Positions 44,615 to 54,079 are shown, counted from the first letter of the stretch. The stretch is DNA of 64,000 bases from Sphingomonas sp. HMP9 (GCF_013374115.1 NZ_AP022673.1:186001-250000), one strand, 5' to 3'. Notes: generated by a model from the letters alone, not told the origin. Made by a program: numbers and translations.

Positions 44615-44724
44615 GTTCTCCTGCGCACGCAGGAGTCCAGGGTTACGGGCGGTATCGCTTGGGGTCCTGGGCTCCTGCGTGCGCAGGAGAACGGCGCCAG
44701 GAGAACGGCGCCAGGAGAACGGCA
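44615..44724. repeat. Family D inverted repeat with an attached 14-bp tandem repeat
   Basis: Arms gttctcctgcgcacgcagga and ctcctgcgtgcgcaggagaa form the family D element shared with 51379-51456. Its right edge has expanded: AGGAGAACGGCGCC repeats from 44685 with a period of 14 bp (two full units and most of a third). It is adjacent to the stop of the SDR gene. Confidence 0.8.
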
Positions 44725-44735
44725 GGGCGCAATGA

Positions 44736-45422
44736 CTAAGGCGTGACTTCGACCCCGTCCCACGCGAACAGCTTGCCGCTGTCGGGCGCGCGCAGGCCGT
44801 CGATGACGTCGAGCAACTGCACCGCCGCCCGGTCTGCCTTGAACAGGTTGCCCGGGGTCACATTGCCCTGGAACGGCGCCGACAGCCCGGTGTCCACAGT
44901 CCCCGGATGCAAGCCCACGACGATGCCGCTCGAATTGCGGCGCTTGTCCTCGATCGAGATCGTCTTCACCAACTGGTTCAACGCGGCCTTCGATGCGCGG
45001 TAGCCGTACCAGCCGCCCAACCTGTTATCGCCGATGCTCCCCACGCGCGCCGACAGCACCGCGAAGACGATCCGTCCCGCCTTGGGCATGGTCGGCAGGA
45101 AGTGCTTCGCCACCAGCGCCGGCCCGATCGCGTTGATCGCGAAGTTGCGCGCCATCCACACCGGGTCGAGCTCGCGCATCGCCTTTTCGGGCCCCTTGTC
45201 GCCGTCGTGGAGCAACCCCGTCGCGACCACCACCAGCGTTGGCGAGCCGACCCGCAAAGCCGCCGCCGCGATGCTCGCCTCGTCCTCCAGGTCGAGATGC
45301 CGGTCGCCGCTCTCGGAGCGGGCGAACCCGAACACCGTATCGAACGCACCTTCCTCGATCAGCGCCTCTTCCAGCGCCTTGCCGATCCCGCCCGAGGCAC
45401 CGATGACGACCGCGCTGCTCAC
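44736..45422 (-). CDS. Short-chain dehydrogenase/reductase
   Basis: The 228-residue oxidoreductase has the Rossmann motif GASGGIG (residues 8-14) and the catalytic pair in YGYRASKAALNQL (Tyr-x-x-x-Lys). A Ser in the AVLSARVGSI strand precedes them. HPGTVDTGLSAPF and the short overall length resemble the CsgA/C-factor-like SDRs. The substrate is unknown. It begins with GTG overlapping the yaaA stop as GTGA, so the two genes are coupled. Confidence 0.92.
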   Translation of the reverse strand: MSSAVVIGASGGIGKALEEALIEEGAFDTVFGFARSESGDRHLDLEDEASIAAAALRVGSPTLVVVATGLLHDGDKGPEKAMRELDPVWMARNFAINAIGPALVAKHFLPTMPKAGRIVFAVLSARVGSIGDNRLGGWYGYRASKAALNQLVKTISIEDKRRNSSGIVVGLHPGTVDTGLSAPFQGNVTPGNLFKADRAAVQLLDVIDGLRAPDSGKLFAWDGVEVTP

Positions 45423-46168
45423 TTGCGCACGAACCGGAACTGCGCGTCGCTGCTGCCCGCCGCGTCATAGGCATAGCCGTCGCTGTCGAACCCCTTGATC
45501 CCCTCGACGTCGTCGACGCGGTGCTCGACCAGCCACCGCGCGACCATGCCGCGCGCCTTCTTGGCGTGGAAGCTGACGAACTTCTGCGCCTCGCCTTCGC
45601 GGAAATCGATCGCGACCACCCGTATGGAAGACGGTAGCTTACCGTCCGCCGCCGCCCAATATTCCTGACTGGCAAGGTTCAGGATCGTCCCCGAGCCCTC
45701 CGCCTCGACGTCGTCGGCAAGCAGCTTGGCGATGCGGTCGCCCCACCAGTCGGTCAGCTTCGTCTTCCGCGGCGCCCAGCGCGTGCCCATCTCGAGCCGG
45801 TACGGGCGCATCTGGTCGAGTGGCCGCAGCAGGCCGTACAGCCCCGACAGCATCCGCACATGATCCTGCGCATAGTCGACCGCCGCTTCGTCGAGCGTCT
45901 TCGCCTCCAGCCCGGTATAGACGTCGCCTGCGAACGCGAACATCGCCGGCCGCTCGGGCAACGTGTCGAAATCGCGGAACCGATCCGCGTTCAGCTTCGC
46001 CAGCGCCGGCGAGATATGCATCAGCTCCGCCAGCTTCTTCTGCGTCAGGTGCGCGGCGGCATGCGCCAGCGTCTTCGCCTCGTCGGCGAACCGCGGGGTG
46101 GTCGGGTCGAGCTTGGGCAACGCGCTCTCGTAATCGAGCGTCTTGGCGGGCGAGAGGACAGCGATCAT
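45419..46168 (-). CDS. yaaA: Peroxide stress protein YaaA
   Basis: The 249-residue protein matches YaaA (DUF328): MIAVLSPAKTLDYES at the start, FAFAGDVYTGLEAKTLDE, LSGLYGLLRPLDQMRPYRLEMG and FVSFHAKKARGMVARWLVE. In E. coli YaaA lowers free iron during hydrogen peroxide stress and binds DNA. It is first in a two-gene operon with the SDR. Confidence 0.95.
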   Translation of the reverse strand: MIAVLSPAKTLDYESALPKLDPTTPRFADEAKTLAHAAAHLTQKKLAELMHISPALAKLNADRFRDFDTLPERPAMFAFAGDVYTGLEAKTLDEAAVDYAQDHVRMLSGLYGLLRPLDQMRPYRLEMGTRWAPRKTKLTDWWGDRIAKLLADDVEAEGSGTILNLASQEYWAAADGKLPSSIRVVAIDFREGEAQKFVSFHAKKARGMVARWLVEHRVDDVEGIKGFDSDGYAYDAAGSSDAQFRFVRK

Positions 46169-46331
46169 CGCCGCGATCTAGCGACGGCCGGGGGCGCGTT
46201 CAATCGACGTTCACGCGCAATCGCACATCCGCGGGATCCAAGCCGCTCGCTTGAACGTATGCATGGCGGATCATATAGCGTCGTCGCGCGCCACTTACGT
46301 AAGCGGGCCGACGCAGAGGGAGAGTTTCCGC

Positions 46332-47624
46332 ATGAAGACCATTTCCAAGCTTGCACTGATTGCGGCGTTCGCCACCGGCACGAGCGGCCTTGCGCTGTCG
46401 GCGCCTGCATTCGCCAAGGACAAGAAGACCGATGCGGCGCCGGCAATGAAGCTGAGCCCCGAAGTCCAGAAGCCCGGCATCGCTGCGCAGACCGCACTGA
46501 CGGCCAAGGATTACGCCGGCGCGCAGACCGCGATCGACCAGATCGATGTCGCCGCCAAGACCGATTATGAGAAGTATATCGGCGCCGCGCTTCGCTATCA
46601 GCTCGAGAGCGAGAAGCTGGTCGCCGCGCAGACCGCCAACCCGAACGCGCCGATGAACGAGACGACGCTGGCAAAGCCGCTCGACGCGCTGATCGCAAAC
46701 CCGGCGACGCCGGTCGCGGATCGGGGCCGGTACGCCTATCGCCGCGGTGTGCTCGCGTTCAACGGCAAGCAGTATCCGATCGCGCTCCAGTATTTCGCCA
46801 AGGCGAAGGAGCTCGGCTACACCGATCCGAACCTGCCGCTGCAGGTCATCAAGGCGAAGATGGACAGCGGCGACGTCGCGGGTGCGACCGCCGACCTGGA
46901 TGCCAGCATCGCGCAGATGACGGCGTCGGGCCAGAAGGCGCCGGAGGAATATTACCGGTACGCGATCGCCAAGTCCTACGCTGCCAAGCGCAACGCCGAT
47001 ACGATGGCGTGGCTGAAGAAGTGGATCACGGCCTATCCGACCGCGAAGAACTGGCGTGACGTGCTGATCCTGTCGGGGATCCAGGCGAACGCGCTGATCC
47101 CGCTCGACGAGGGGCAGAAGGTCGACGTGTTCCGCCTGATGCGTGCGACCAACGCGCTCGCCGACCAGACCGACTATCTGCAATATGCCGACAGCGTGAA
47201 CCGTCGCGGCCTGCCGAGCGAAGCGCAGGCTGTGATCAAGGAAGGTCTGGCTCAGGGCAAGATCCCGGCATCGAATACGATGGCCAAGGGCCTGCTGGCC
47301 GACGCCAGCAAGAACATCGCCAATGATGGTCCGTTGTCGGGTCTCGAGAAGCGCGCCGCGGCCGCACCGAACGGCAAGCTCGCCGCGGGTACGGCCGACG
47401 CGTATCTCGGCCAGAACAACTATGCCAAGTCGATCGAACTGTATCGCCTGGCCCTGACCAAGGGTGGCGTCGATGCCGACGACGTGAACCTGCATCTTGG
47501 CATCGCGCTTGCGCGGTCGGGTGACAAGGCCGGCGCTGCGACGGCCTTCTCGGCAGTCAAGGCGTCGCCGCGGGCGGACGTCGCCGGTCTGTGGACGACC
47601 TGGCTCGGCGCACCGGCTGCCTAA
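46332..47624 (+). CDS. Secreted TPR-like repeat protein
   Basis: The 430-residue product starts with a signal peptide cleaved near APAFA-KDKK. The rest is almost wholly helical, with tetratricopeptide-like units such as DYAGAQTAIDQIDVAAKTDYEKY, GVLAFNGKQYPIALQYFAKAKELG and LGQNNYAKSIELYRLALTKGG. The first of these spans about residues 65-87. It is presumably a periplasmic scaffold; no catalytic motif is seen. A good Rho-independent terminator follows. It is divergent from yaaA, with starts 163 bp apart. Confidence 0.85.
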   Translation: MKTISKLALIAAFATGTSGLALSAPAFAKDKKTDAAPAMKLSPEVQKPGIAAQTALTAKDYAGAQTAIDQIDVAAKTDYEKYIGAALRYQLESEKLVAAQTANPNAPMNETTLAKPLDALIANPATPVADRGRYAYRRGVLAFNGKQYPIALQYFAKAKELGYTDPNLPLQVIKAKMDSGDVAGATADLDASIAQMTASGQKAPEEYYRYAIAKSYAAKRNADTMAWLKKWITAYPTAKNWRDVLILSGIQANALIPLDEGQKVDVFRLMRATNALADQTDYLQYADSVNRRGLPSEAQAVIKEGLAQGKIPASNTMAKGLLADASKNIANDGPLSGLEKRAAAAPNGKLAAGTADAYLGQNNYAKSIELYRLALTKGGVDADDVNLHLGIALARSGDKAGAATAFSAVKASPRADVAGLWTTWLGAPAA

Positions 47625-47650
47625 GGCCACAGCGTCTTGAATCGGGAAGC

Positions 47651-47677
47651 GGGGCGGCAGAGATGCCGCCCCGTTTT
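47651..47677 (+). terminator. Rho-independent terminator after the TPR-like gene
   Basis: Perfect 9-bp stem GGGGCGGCA/TGCCGCCCC with loop GAGA, then GTTTTCGTTT. It begins 27 bp after the stop. Confidence 0.9.
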
Positions 47678-47794
47678 CGTTTGTGGTTCTGGCCGGCCGG
47701 GCGCCGCATCCAAACTCCGCGCCCTTCCGGAGAGGGGCGGCGGTTAGTCGACGTCTCAATCCTCTCCCTTGCGGGGAGGATCGAGGAGCGAAGA

Positions 47795-48262
47795 TTACTC
47801 CACGACCACCGGGATCCCCGACAGCGCCTTCGCCGTCCGGATCGTCAGCGACGTCTTCACGCTCGCGACGTTGGGCGCCGGAGTCAGATGCGTCGTCAGG
47901 ATTTCCTGGAAACTCTTCAAATCTGCCGCAACGATCTTCAGGATGAAGTCGATTTCACCGTTGAGCATGTGGCATTCGCGGATTTCGGGGATGTCGGCGA
48001 TGTGATGCTCGAACGCGGCGAGGTCGTGCTCGGCCTGGCTGCGTAGCGACACCATCGCGAACACGGTGATCGGGAAGCCCAGGCGGCTGGCATCGAGATC
48101 GGCGTGATAGCCGCGAATGGCACCGGCCTCCTCAAGGGCGCGGACACGCCGTAGGCAAGGCGGCGCAGTGAGCCCCACCTGGTCGGCCAGATCGACATTG
48201 GTCATCCGACCGTCGGCCTGCAACAGCGACAGGATCTGGCGATCGATCCGGTCAAAACTCAT
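47795..48262 (-). CDS. Lrp/AsnC family transcriptional regulator
   Basis: The 155-residue regulator has an N-terminal helix-turn-helix (RIDRQILSLLQADGRMTNVDLADQVGLTAPPCLRRVRALE is the region, residues 4-43). A C-terminal RAM/ACT-like ligand domain (about 68-150) includes GEIDFILKIVAADLKSFQEIL. Members respond to amino acids and form octamers. The regulated genes are unknown; the divergent neighbour is the atypical histidine kinase. The start MSFDRIDRQ fits the family better than an ATG 14 codons earlier. Confidence 0.92.
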   Translation of the reverse strand: MSFDRIDRQILSLLQADGRMTNVDLADQVGLTAPPCLRRVRALEEAGAIRGYHADLDASRLGFPITVFAMVSLRSQAEHDLAAFEHHIADIPEIRECHMLNGEIDFILKIVAADLKSFQEILTTHLTPAPNVASVKTSLTIRTAKALSGIPVVVE

Positions 48263-48429
48263 TTCACGCAACTCCCGATAGGCATCGCAAACCAAGCGAT
48301 TCATTCTTCATAGCGATAAGATTGTTGCGACGAAACGCAATTGTCCCACAATGCGACGAAGGCCAATGCCTACCGAAATGGGTTGTTCCTTCGCCAGGCC
48401 GCGCGCGTTAAGGAATCGGTACGGAGAGC

Positions 48430-50376
48430 GTGCTAAGCCCGCTGAAGCCGGGGAACGATGTGCGGTTCGACGATAGCCTGAAGACGATCCTTGCCGCCGA
48501 CATGGCCACCGATTTCGGTGCGCAATCGGCATGGCGGCAGTTGGTCGACCTGATGGGACGCGGCCGCATGGCGGTCGACGCGCCGGCCATTGCCCGGTTG
48601 CGCCTGTTGCGTCAGGCGGTGCCGGTCGAGGTTCGTGCAGCCAGCGCGCGCGCGCTCGCCTTTGCAAGGCCCGATGCGAACCTTGTCGGGTTCTTCGCAG
48701 AAGACGTCCTGGCGATCGCCGCACCGGTGTTGCGGACAGCGGACCTCGAGCCCCACGAATGGCTGGAACTCCTGCCCCGACTGACGCCGCAGAGCCGCTC
48801 CGTCCTGCGTCATCGTCGTGACCTTGCGGCGGAGGTCCAGCGCGGGCTGCTGAGCTTTGGTCCGACCGATTTCGTTTTGCCGCACCCCGACGCGCCAATT
48901 GAACTGGTGGTCGCCGAGGATGAGCCGGTCGTCGCCGAACCGGTCGTCGCCGAACCGGTCGTCGCCGAACCGATCGTCGCCGAACCGATCGCACCCGAGC
49001 CGGCGCCTGTCGAACAGGCGGCAGTCGAAGAGGCGCCGATCCGCGCGGCACCGGTCATGGAGGTTGCCGAACCTGCTCCCGATGACGGTCCCGAACTGTC
49101 GCTCTATTCCGCGCCACTGAGCGAGACCCCGTTCATGGCGCTCGGCGCGGTCGCGCGCGGCCTGCCGTTCGTTGCCGAGGCGTTTCGCCACGCCAAGCTG
49201 GCCGAGACCGAGCCGCCCGTGGTCGAGCCTGTCGGACCGCCGCCGGCCGACCGGTTCGAGATTTCCGACCTTGTCGCGCGGATCGAGGCGTTCAACCGCG
49301 ATCGCACCGTCGACGCTGCGGCGCCGACGCCAGCGGCCGCCGAGATCGAGGGCTTCCGCTTCGAAACCGACGCGCAAGGCATCATCCGCATGGTCGACGG
49401 CGTCGCGCGATCGGCGCTAGTCGGCGTGTCGCTCGCCTATGCGGCACAACAGGGTGAGGCGCATCTCGACGGCGTCGCGGCGGGGGCGTTCCGTCGCCGC
49501 TCGCGGTTCAGCGATGCGCGACTCGAAGTGGGCGGATTGTCCGACGCGTTCGGATCGTGGCGGCTGTCGGGCGTGCCCGCGTTCGAGCACGCCTCCGGAC
49601 GGTTCATCGGTTTTCGCGGGACCGGGCGTCGCCCGCGGTCCGACGAGACGGCGGCACCGGCCAAGCCCGTATCCTCGCCCGTGTCCGATTCGCTGCGCCA
49701 GCTCGTCCACGAGTTGCGCACGCCGACCAACGCGATCGCCGGGTTTGCCGAACTGATCGAGACTCAGTTGCTCGGCCCCGTGTCGCCGACCTACCGCGAC
49801 CGCGCCACGGCAATCCGGACGCAGGCCGGCGACCTGCTTTCCGCGATCGACGATCTCGACACCGCGGCGCGGATCGAAGGCCGTGCGCTCGACCTCCGCC
49901 CGACGACGGTGCCGGTCGGCCCGCTGCTCGACCGCGTGACGCGCGATCTGGCGCCGCTGGCGTCGTTGCGCGGCGCTCGCCTCAGCACCGCGATGCCGGC
50001 GGGCGACTGTGAGATCCTGGGCGACGACCGCGCCGTCGAACGACTGGTCGGTCGCCTGCTCGCCGCCTTGGTCTCGGCCGGCCGGAACGGCGAACATCTC
50101 GGCATCGTCGTGCGTCCGGCCGCCGATGCCGTGACGATCGAGTTCGATCGCCCCGCCGCGCTTGCTGCCTATGCGACCGATGTTCTGCTGAGCATCGACG
50201 CCGAACAGGAGGGCGACGGCGCGCCTCTGCTGGGCACGGGGTTCGCGCTTCGTCTCGCGCAGAATCTCGCGGTCGAACTGGGCGGGGTGCTGACGATCGG
50301 GCTGGACCGCCTGACTCTCCGGCTTCCGGCCGCGAACATGGTCGATGTGGAGCGGATCGCCGACGAACAGCGGTGA
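48430..50376 (+). CDS. HisKA-containing sensor protein with atypical ATPase domain
   Basis: The 648-residue soluble protein has a GTG start. It has an N-terminal helical region (1-150), a Pro/Glu/Val-rich hinge with the pentapeptide VVAEP repeated (about residues 160-195), a PAS-like part (about 300-400), and HisKA with QLVHELRTPTNAIAGF (His near 430). The HATPase-like end is unusual: the N-box lacks the expected Asn, and I find no G1 (DxGxG) motif. A Gly-rich GTGFALRLAQNLA resembles G2. Kinase activity is therefore uncertain. Its stop overlaps the GTG start of the deacetylase gene. Confidence 0.85.
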   Translation: MLSPLKPGNDVRFDDSLKTILAADMATDFGAQSAWRQLVDLMGRGRMAVDAPAIARLRLLRQAVPVEVRAASARALAFARPDANLVGFFAEDVLAIAAPVLRTADLEPHEWLELLPRLTPQSRSVLRHRRDLAAEVQRGLLSFGPTDFVLPHPDAPIELVVAEDEPVVAEPVVAEPVVAEPIVAEPIAPEPAPVEQAAVEEAPIRAAPVMEVAEPAPDDGPELSLYSAPLSETPFMALGAVARGLPFVAEAFRHAKLAETEPPVVEPVGPPPADRFEISDLVARIEAFNRDRTVDAAAPTPAAAEIEGFRFETDAQGIIRMVDGVARSALVGVSLAYAAQQGEAHLDGVAAGAFRRRSRFSDARLEVGGLSDAFGSWRLSGVPAFEHASGRFIGFRGTGRRPRSDETAAPAKPVSSPVSDSLRQLVHELRTPTNAIAGFAELIETQLLGPVSPTYRDRATAIRTQAGDLLSAIDDLDTAARIEGRALDLRPTTVPVGPLLDRVTRDLAPLASLRGARLSTAMPAGDCEILGDDRAVERLVGRLLAALVSAGRNGEHLGIVVRPAADAVTIEFDRPAALAAYATDVLLSIDAEQEGDGAPLLGTGFALRLAQNLAVELGGVLTIGLDRLTLRLPAANMVDVERIADEQR

Positions 50377-51356
50377 CGTATCGCCCACCGCGCCCGACGG
50401 ACGCGCAACGCGTGGTGTGGCCCGACGATTTCGGCACCCGCTTCACCGTGTTTGTGGACGTCGAAGAGGAATTCGACTGGACCGCCCCCCTCGATCGCCG
50501 AAATCGCGCAACGACGGCGATGGCTGCGTTTCCTGCCGCCCACCGGCGGTTCGTCGAGCGCGGCGTAGCCTTGAATTGCATGATCGACTACCCGATCGCC
50601 ACCGACCCGGCGTCGGTCTCGATCCTGTCGAGCGTCGTCGAGGACACGCGGTCGGAGATCGGAACGCAACTGCACGCCTGGGTCAATCCGCCGTTCGCGG
50701 ACAGCGCGCCGCCGGGATCGAGCTATGCGGGCAACCTTCCATATGCATCGGAAGCGGCCAAGCTCGAAACCCTGACAAGGGCAATCACGGCCGCGTTTGG
50801 TCGTGCCCCGCGCGCCTATCGCGCCGGTCGCTACGGCATCGGCTCCAACAGTTTCGCGCTGCTCGCTGGACTTGGCTACCGGATCGATAGCTCGGTCCGC
50901 CCTGGTTACGACTATCGGAGCGACGGCGGCCCCGACTTCATGATGGCAGATGCCGAGGCCTATCGTTCGGAGGGCATCGTCGAACTGCCATTGACCACGG
51001 TTTTTACCGGCCGCGCGCGCGCTGGTGGTGGTCGGTTGTACCGTGCGCTCAGCCATGTGCCGAAGGGCAGGGGTTTGTTCGCGCGCACCGGTCTGCTGTC
51101 GCGGATCGCGCTAACCCCCGAGGACATGCCGATCGCGGCCGCGTTGGAGGCTGTCGCGGTCGCGGCGGGCGAGGGGTTGCGGTTGTTCAACCTGTCGTTT
51201 CATTCGCCATCTCTGGCACCGGGTCACACACCGTATGTCCGCGACGCCGCCGACCTGAAGCGGTTCCATGCATGGTGGACGACGATGCTCGACGAGTTCG
51301 ATCGCCGCGGGATCCGCAACGCCTCGCTCGATGAGATCATCGTGGCGCTGGGATAA
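50373..51356 (+). CDS. WalW-type polysaccharide deacetylase-like protein
   Basis: The 327-residue protein starts with GTG inside the preceding stop (GTGA). It shows the NodB-like fold, with TVFVDVEEEFDW (metal-binding Asp region), EIGTQLHAWVNPPF (His-containing loop), YRAGRYGIG and NLSFHSPSLAPGHTPYV. This matches WalW proteins found near exopolysaccharide or signalling genes in sphingomonads. The substrate is unknown; de-N-acetylation of a glycan is the family activity. Coupling to the HisKA protein is notable. Confidence 0.87.
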   Translation: MTYRPPRPTDAQRVVWPDDFGTRFTVFVDVEEEFDWTAPLDRRNRATTAMAAFPAAHRRFVERGVALNCMIDYPIATDPASVSILSSVVEDTRSEIGTQLHAWVNPPFADSAPPGSSYAGNLPYASEAAKLETLTRAITAAFGRAPRAYRAGRYGIGSNSFALLAGLGYRIDSSVRPGYDYRSDGGPDFMMADAEAYRSEGIVELPLTTVFTGRARAGGGRLYRALSHVPKGRGLFARTGLLSRIALTPEDMPIAAALEAVAVAAGEGLRLFNLSFHSPSLAPGHTPYVRDAADLKRFHAWWTTMLDEFDRRGIRNASLDEIIVALG

Positions 51357-51378
51357 CGTTCGTCGTTTGCCCGCCGCC

Positions 51379-51456
51379 GTTCTCCTGCGCACGCAGGAGC
51401 CCAGGGTCACGATCGGCGCATTCTGCAATCCTGGACTCCTGCGTTCGCAGGAGAAC
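51379..51456. repeat. Dispersed inverted repeat, family D
   Basis: Arms gttctcctgcgcacgcagga and tcctgcgttcgcaggagaac, shared with 44615-44692. It lies between the convergent WalW and rpsI genes. Confidence 0.85.
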
Positions 51457-51460
51457 ATGA

Positions 51461-51495
51461 TACGAAAAAGGGCGGCCCGTTGCCGGACCGCCCTT
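51461..51495 (-). terminator. Rho-independent terminator of the rplM-rpsI operon
   Basis: On the minus strand, AAGGGCGG pairs with CCGCCCTT around a 12-nt loop and runs into a short T-tract (TTTTT overlapping the stem end). It starts 26 bp after the rpsI stop. Confidence 0.88.
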
Positions 51496-51521
51496 CTGAT
51501 ACGCAGATACTGAAAGCGGGA

Positions 51522-52079
51522 TTAGCGCTTCGAGAACTGGAAGCTACGACGGGCCTTCGCCTTGCCGTACTTCTTGCGCTCGACGACGCGGCTGTCGCGG
51601 GTCAGGAAGCCTGCGGCCTTGACCGTGGCGCGCAGCACCGGCTCGAAGCGGGTCAGTGCCTGGCTGATGCCATGCTTGACCGCGCCGGCCTGGCCCGAAA
51701 GGCCACCACCCTTGACGGTGCAGACGACGTCATACTGACCTTCGCGCTCGGTGATGCCGAACACCTGGTTGATGACGAGACGCAGCGTCGGACGTGCGAA
51801 ATACACTTCCTGGTCACGACCGTTGATCGTGATCTTGCCGGTGCCGGGCTTGACCCACACGCGGGCGACGGCGTCCTTACGACGGCCGGTCGCATAGGCG
51901 CGGCCCTGCTTGTCGAGGATCTGCTCGCGCAGCGGCATAGGCTCGCGGACGGGCTCGTTCGAGACCGGTGCGGCGAGATCGCCTTCGCTGGTCGGCAGCG
52001 TCTGCTCGGCAGCGGCAGCCGGCGCGGGCTGGTTGGTCAGGCTCGCGAGATCGGCGAGCGACTGGCGGTTGTCGGACAT
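51522..52079 (-). CDS. rpsI: 30S ribosomal protein S9
   Basis: The 185-residue protein has the S9 core from about residue 55: [44 protein letters not shown] and the C-terminal tail [16 protein letters not shown] that reaches the decoding site. The 50-residue N-terminal extension, rich in Ala, Pro and acidic residues, is typical of sphingomonads and longer than E. coli S9 (130). It shares one base with the rplM stop (TAATG). Confidence 0.97.
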   Translation of the reverse strand: MSDNRQSLADLASLTNQPAPAAAAEQTLPTSEGDLAAPVSNEPVREPMPLREQILDKQGRAYATGRRKDAVARVWVKPGTGKITINGRDQEVYFARPTLRLVINQVFGITEREGQYDVVCTVKGGGLSGQAGAVKHGISQALTRFEPVLRATVKAAGFLTRDSRVVERKKYGKAKARRSFQFSKR

Positions 52080-52558
52080 TATGCGCCCACCTTGTTCTTG
52101 CGGTTCATGCTGCCGATGTCGAGTACGGCAGGGCTCTGTGCCTCGTGCGGATGCTCGGTGCCCTTGAAGATACGCAGGTTGCGCATCTGCTCACGACCCA
52201 GCGGGCCGCGCGGGATCATGCGCTCGACAGCCTTCTCGAGAACGCGCTCCGGGAAGCGGCCGTCGAGGACCTTGGCGGCGGTGATGCCCTTGATGCCGCC
52301 GGCGTAACCGGTGTGCTTGTAATAGATCTTCTTCGCGGCCTTGTTGCCGGTGAAGCGGATCTTGTCGGCGTTGATCACGACGACGTTGTCACCGCAATCG
52401 ACATGCGGGGTGAACGACACCTTGTGCTTGCCGCGCAGGACGTTGGCGATGATCGATGCGGCACGACCGACGACGAGACCTTCCGCGTCGACGATATGCC
52501 ACTGCTTCTCCACCTCAGCCGGCTTTGCCGACTTGGTGGTCTTCATGAGCGCCTTCAT
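52079..52558 (-). CDS. rplM: 50S ribosomal protein L13
   Basis: The 159-residue product carries L13 landmarks [50 protein letters not shown] and [20 protein letters not shown]. The start MKALMKTT is chosen since an ATG ten codons earlier would add an unrelated leader. rplM-rpsI is a conserved ribosomal operon. Confidence 0.97.
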   Translation of the reverse strand: MKALMKTTKSAKPAEVEKQWHIVDAEGLVVGRAASIIANVLRGKHKVSFTPHVDCGDNVVVINADKIRFTGNKAAKKIYYKHTGYAGGIKGITAAKVLDGRFPERVLEKAVERMIPRGPLGREQMRNLRIFKGTEHPHEAQSPAVLDIGSMNRKNKVGA

Positions 52559-52680
52559 GGGCGTTAGACCTTCCAGATTGAAATCCACGCAGCTGCCGAA
52601 TCCGGACGCCGCGAATGGAGGGCTAATGCTGAAGGGGGGCGTCTAAGTCAAGCTTTCCGCCGGTTTGCTGACGGGTATCA

Positions 52681-53733
52681 TTATACCCGTCGCGCCAGCC
52701 GGGGCGTGCTGCCGACCGCATGCGCGGCAAACATCGCGGCGATCAGCAACAACGCGGCGTTGCCCTGATGCGCGACCGCGACGTCGATCTGCACGCCGGT
52801 CATCAGCGTGGCGATGCCGAGCATGATCTGGAGTGTGACGAGGCCGACGACGAAGAACCCCGCGCTGCTGCCGGTCTTTGTCGCCTTGATCGCGAGCCAG
52901 ATCAAACCCGCGGCGGCTGCGAACGCGAACCAGCGGTGGATGAACTGGATGACGATCGGGTTGTCAACCGCGTTGCTCCAGGCGGGGTTCACCATCGGCA
53001 CATCGGCGGGGAACAGCCCGTCGCCCATCAGCGGCCAGCTCGCGAACGCATAGCCCGCATCGAGGCCGGCGGTGAACGCGCCATAGACGAGCTGCACGAA
53101 CAGCAGCGCGAGCGCGACGATCGCGACCGGCCGCATGCGGGCAGGGGCGGAGAGCGGGTTGCGAGACAGCGCCATCAGGTCGAGCGCGGTCCACACGATC
53201 CCGGCAAGGATCGTCAGCGCGGTCAGCAGGTGGACGGCGAGTCGGATGTGGCTGACATCGGTCCGCACCGACAGCCCGGAGGCGACCATCCACCAGCCGA
53301 TCGCCCCCTGGAACGCGCCGAGCGCCAACAGCGCCGACAGTCGCCAGCCATAGCCGACCGGGATACGCTTGCGCACCGCGAACCAGATCAGCGGCACGGC
53401 GAAAACGATGCCGATCACGCGCCCCCACAACCGGTGGAGATATTCCCAGAAGAAGATCGCCTTGAACCCGGACACGGTCATGTCGGCGTTGAACGCGGCA
53501 TATTCGGGGATGCGTTTATAGGCGGCGAATTCGGCCTGCCACTGCGCGTCGTTGAGCGGTGGAATGATCCCGCTGATCGGCTTCCATTGCGTGATCGACA
53601 GCCCCGACTCGGTGAGCCGCGTGATACCGCCGATCACCACCATCGCGACGATCAGGCCGGCGACGGTGAGCAGCCACAAGGCTACCGAACGGGGACGGGC
53701 TTTGGTGAGGAAGGCGGCGCTGGGTTGAAGCAT
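52681..53733 (-). CDS. ctaA: Heme A synthase (COX15/CtaA type)
   Basis: The 350-residue inner-membrane enzyme oxidises the C8 methyl of heme O to give heme A for cytochrome aa3 oxidases. Eight hydrophobic helices are visible. Conserved heme-ligand histidines are in WEYLHRLWGR, HIRLAVHLLTAL, IQFIHRWFAF and VAHQGNAALL. The segment GGITRLTESGLSITQWKPISG is highly typical of COX15. The start MLQPSAA is preferred over an ATG 12 codons upstream. No cytochrome oxidase genes are in the window. Confidence 0.96.
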   Translation of the reverse strand: MLQPSAAFLTKARPRSVALWLLTVAGLIVAMVVIGGITRLTESGLSITQWKPISGIIPPLNDAQWQAEFAAYKRIPEYAAFNADMTVSGFKAIFFWEYLHRLWGRVIGIVFAVPLIWFAVRKRIPVGYGWRLSALLALGAFQGAIGWWMVASGLSVRTDVSHIRLAVHLLTALTILAGIVWTALDLMALSRNPLSAPARMRPVAIVALALLFVQLVYGAFTAGLDAGYAFASWPLMGDGLFPADVPMVNPAWSNAVDNPIVIQFIHRWFAFAAAAGLIWLAIKATKTGSSAGFFVVGLVTLQIMLGIATLMTGVQIDVAVAHQGNAALLLIAAMFAAHAVGSTPRLARRV

Positions 53734-53841
53734 GGACTGGAGATAGTGCTTTGCGCGTCGCGGCGCCATTGCTTCATGGTTTGCCGTTGCTCCATGTTGC
53801 CGGACTTGGCGGAGGTGGGGCGTCGAGCCATATCGATCGTC

Positions 53842-53925
53842 CCGTCATCCTGACGAAAGTCAGGAACCAGAGCCTCAAGCGACGGCATGTGTTACTCTGG
53901 ATCCTGACTTTCGTCAGGATGACGG
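53842..53925. repeat. Dispersed inverted repeat, family C, copy 2
   Basis: Arms gtcatcctgacgaaagtcag and ctgactttcgtcaggatgac are identical to copy 1. It lies between divergent ctaA and MerC genes, unlike most other elements. Confidence 0.88.
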
Positions 53926-54032
53926 AGGGGGGTGACGGTGTCCTTGTCGGGCTGATGGAGGGGCGTGGCTCGCGCGCGTCGTAAGATCGCTATCGGACGT
54001 GAAAACCCAAAAATTCCCTGCAATAAAAATGC

Positions 54033-54048
54033 GATGTAATGTTGTATC
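54033..54048 (+). promoter_or_regulatory. Possible Zur operator upstream of the MerC-zur pair
   Basis: GATGTAATGTTGTATC is an imperfect 16-bp dyad (GAT..AA..TT..ATC) in an AT-rich patch 32 bp before the MerC start. It resembles zinc-uptake-regulator boxes. The assignment rests on the Fur-family regulator gene downstream. Confidence 0.35.
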
Positions 54049-54079
54049 CTTTCGTCGACGCGCCTATATTCGGCGGACG

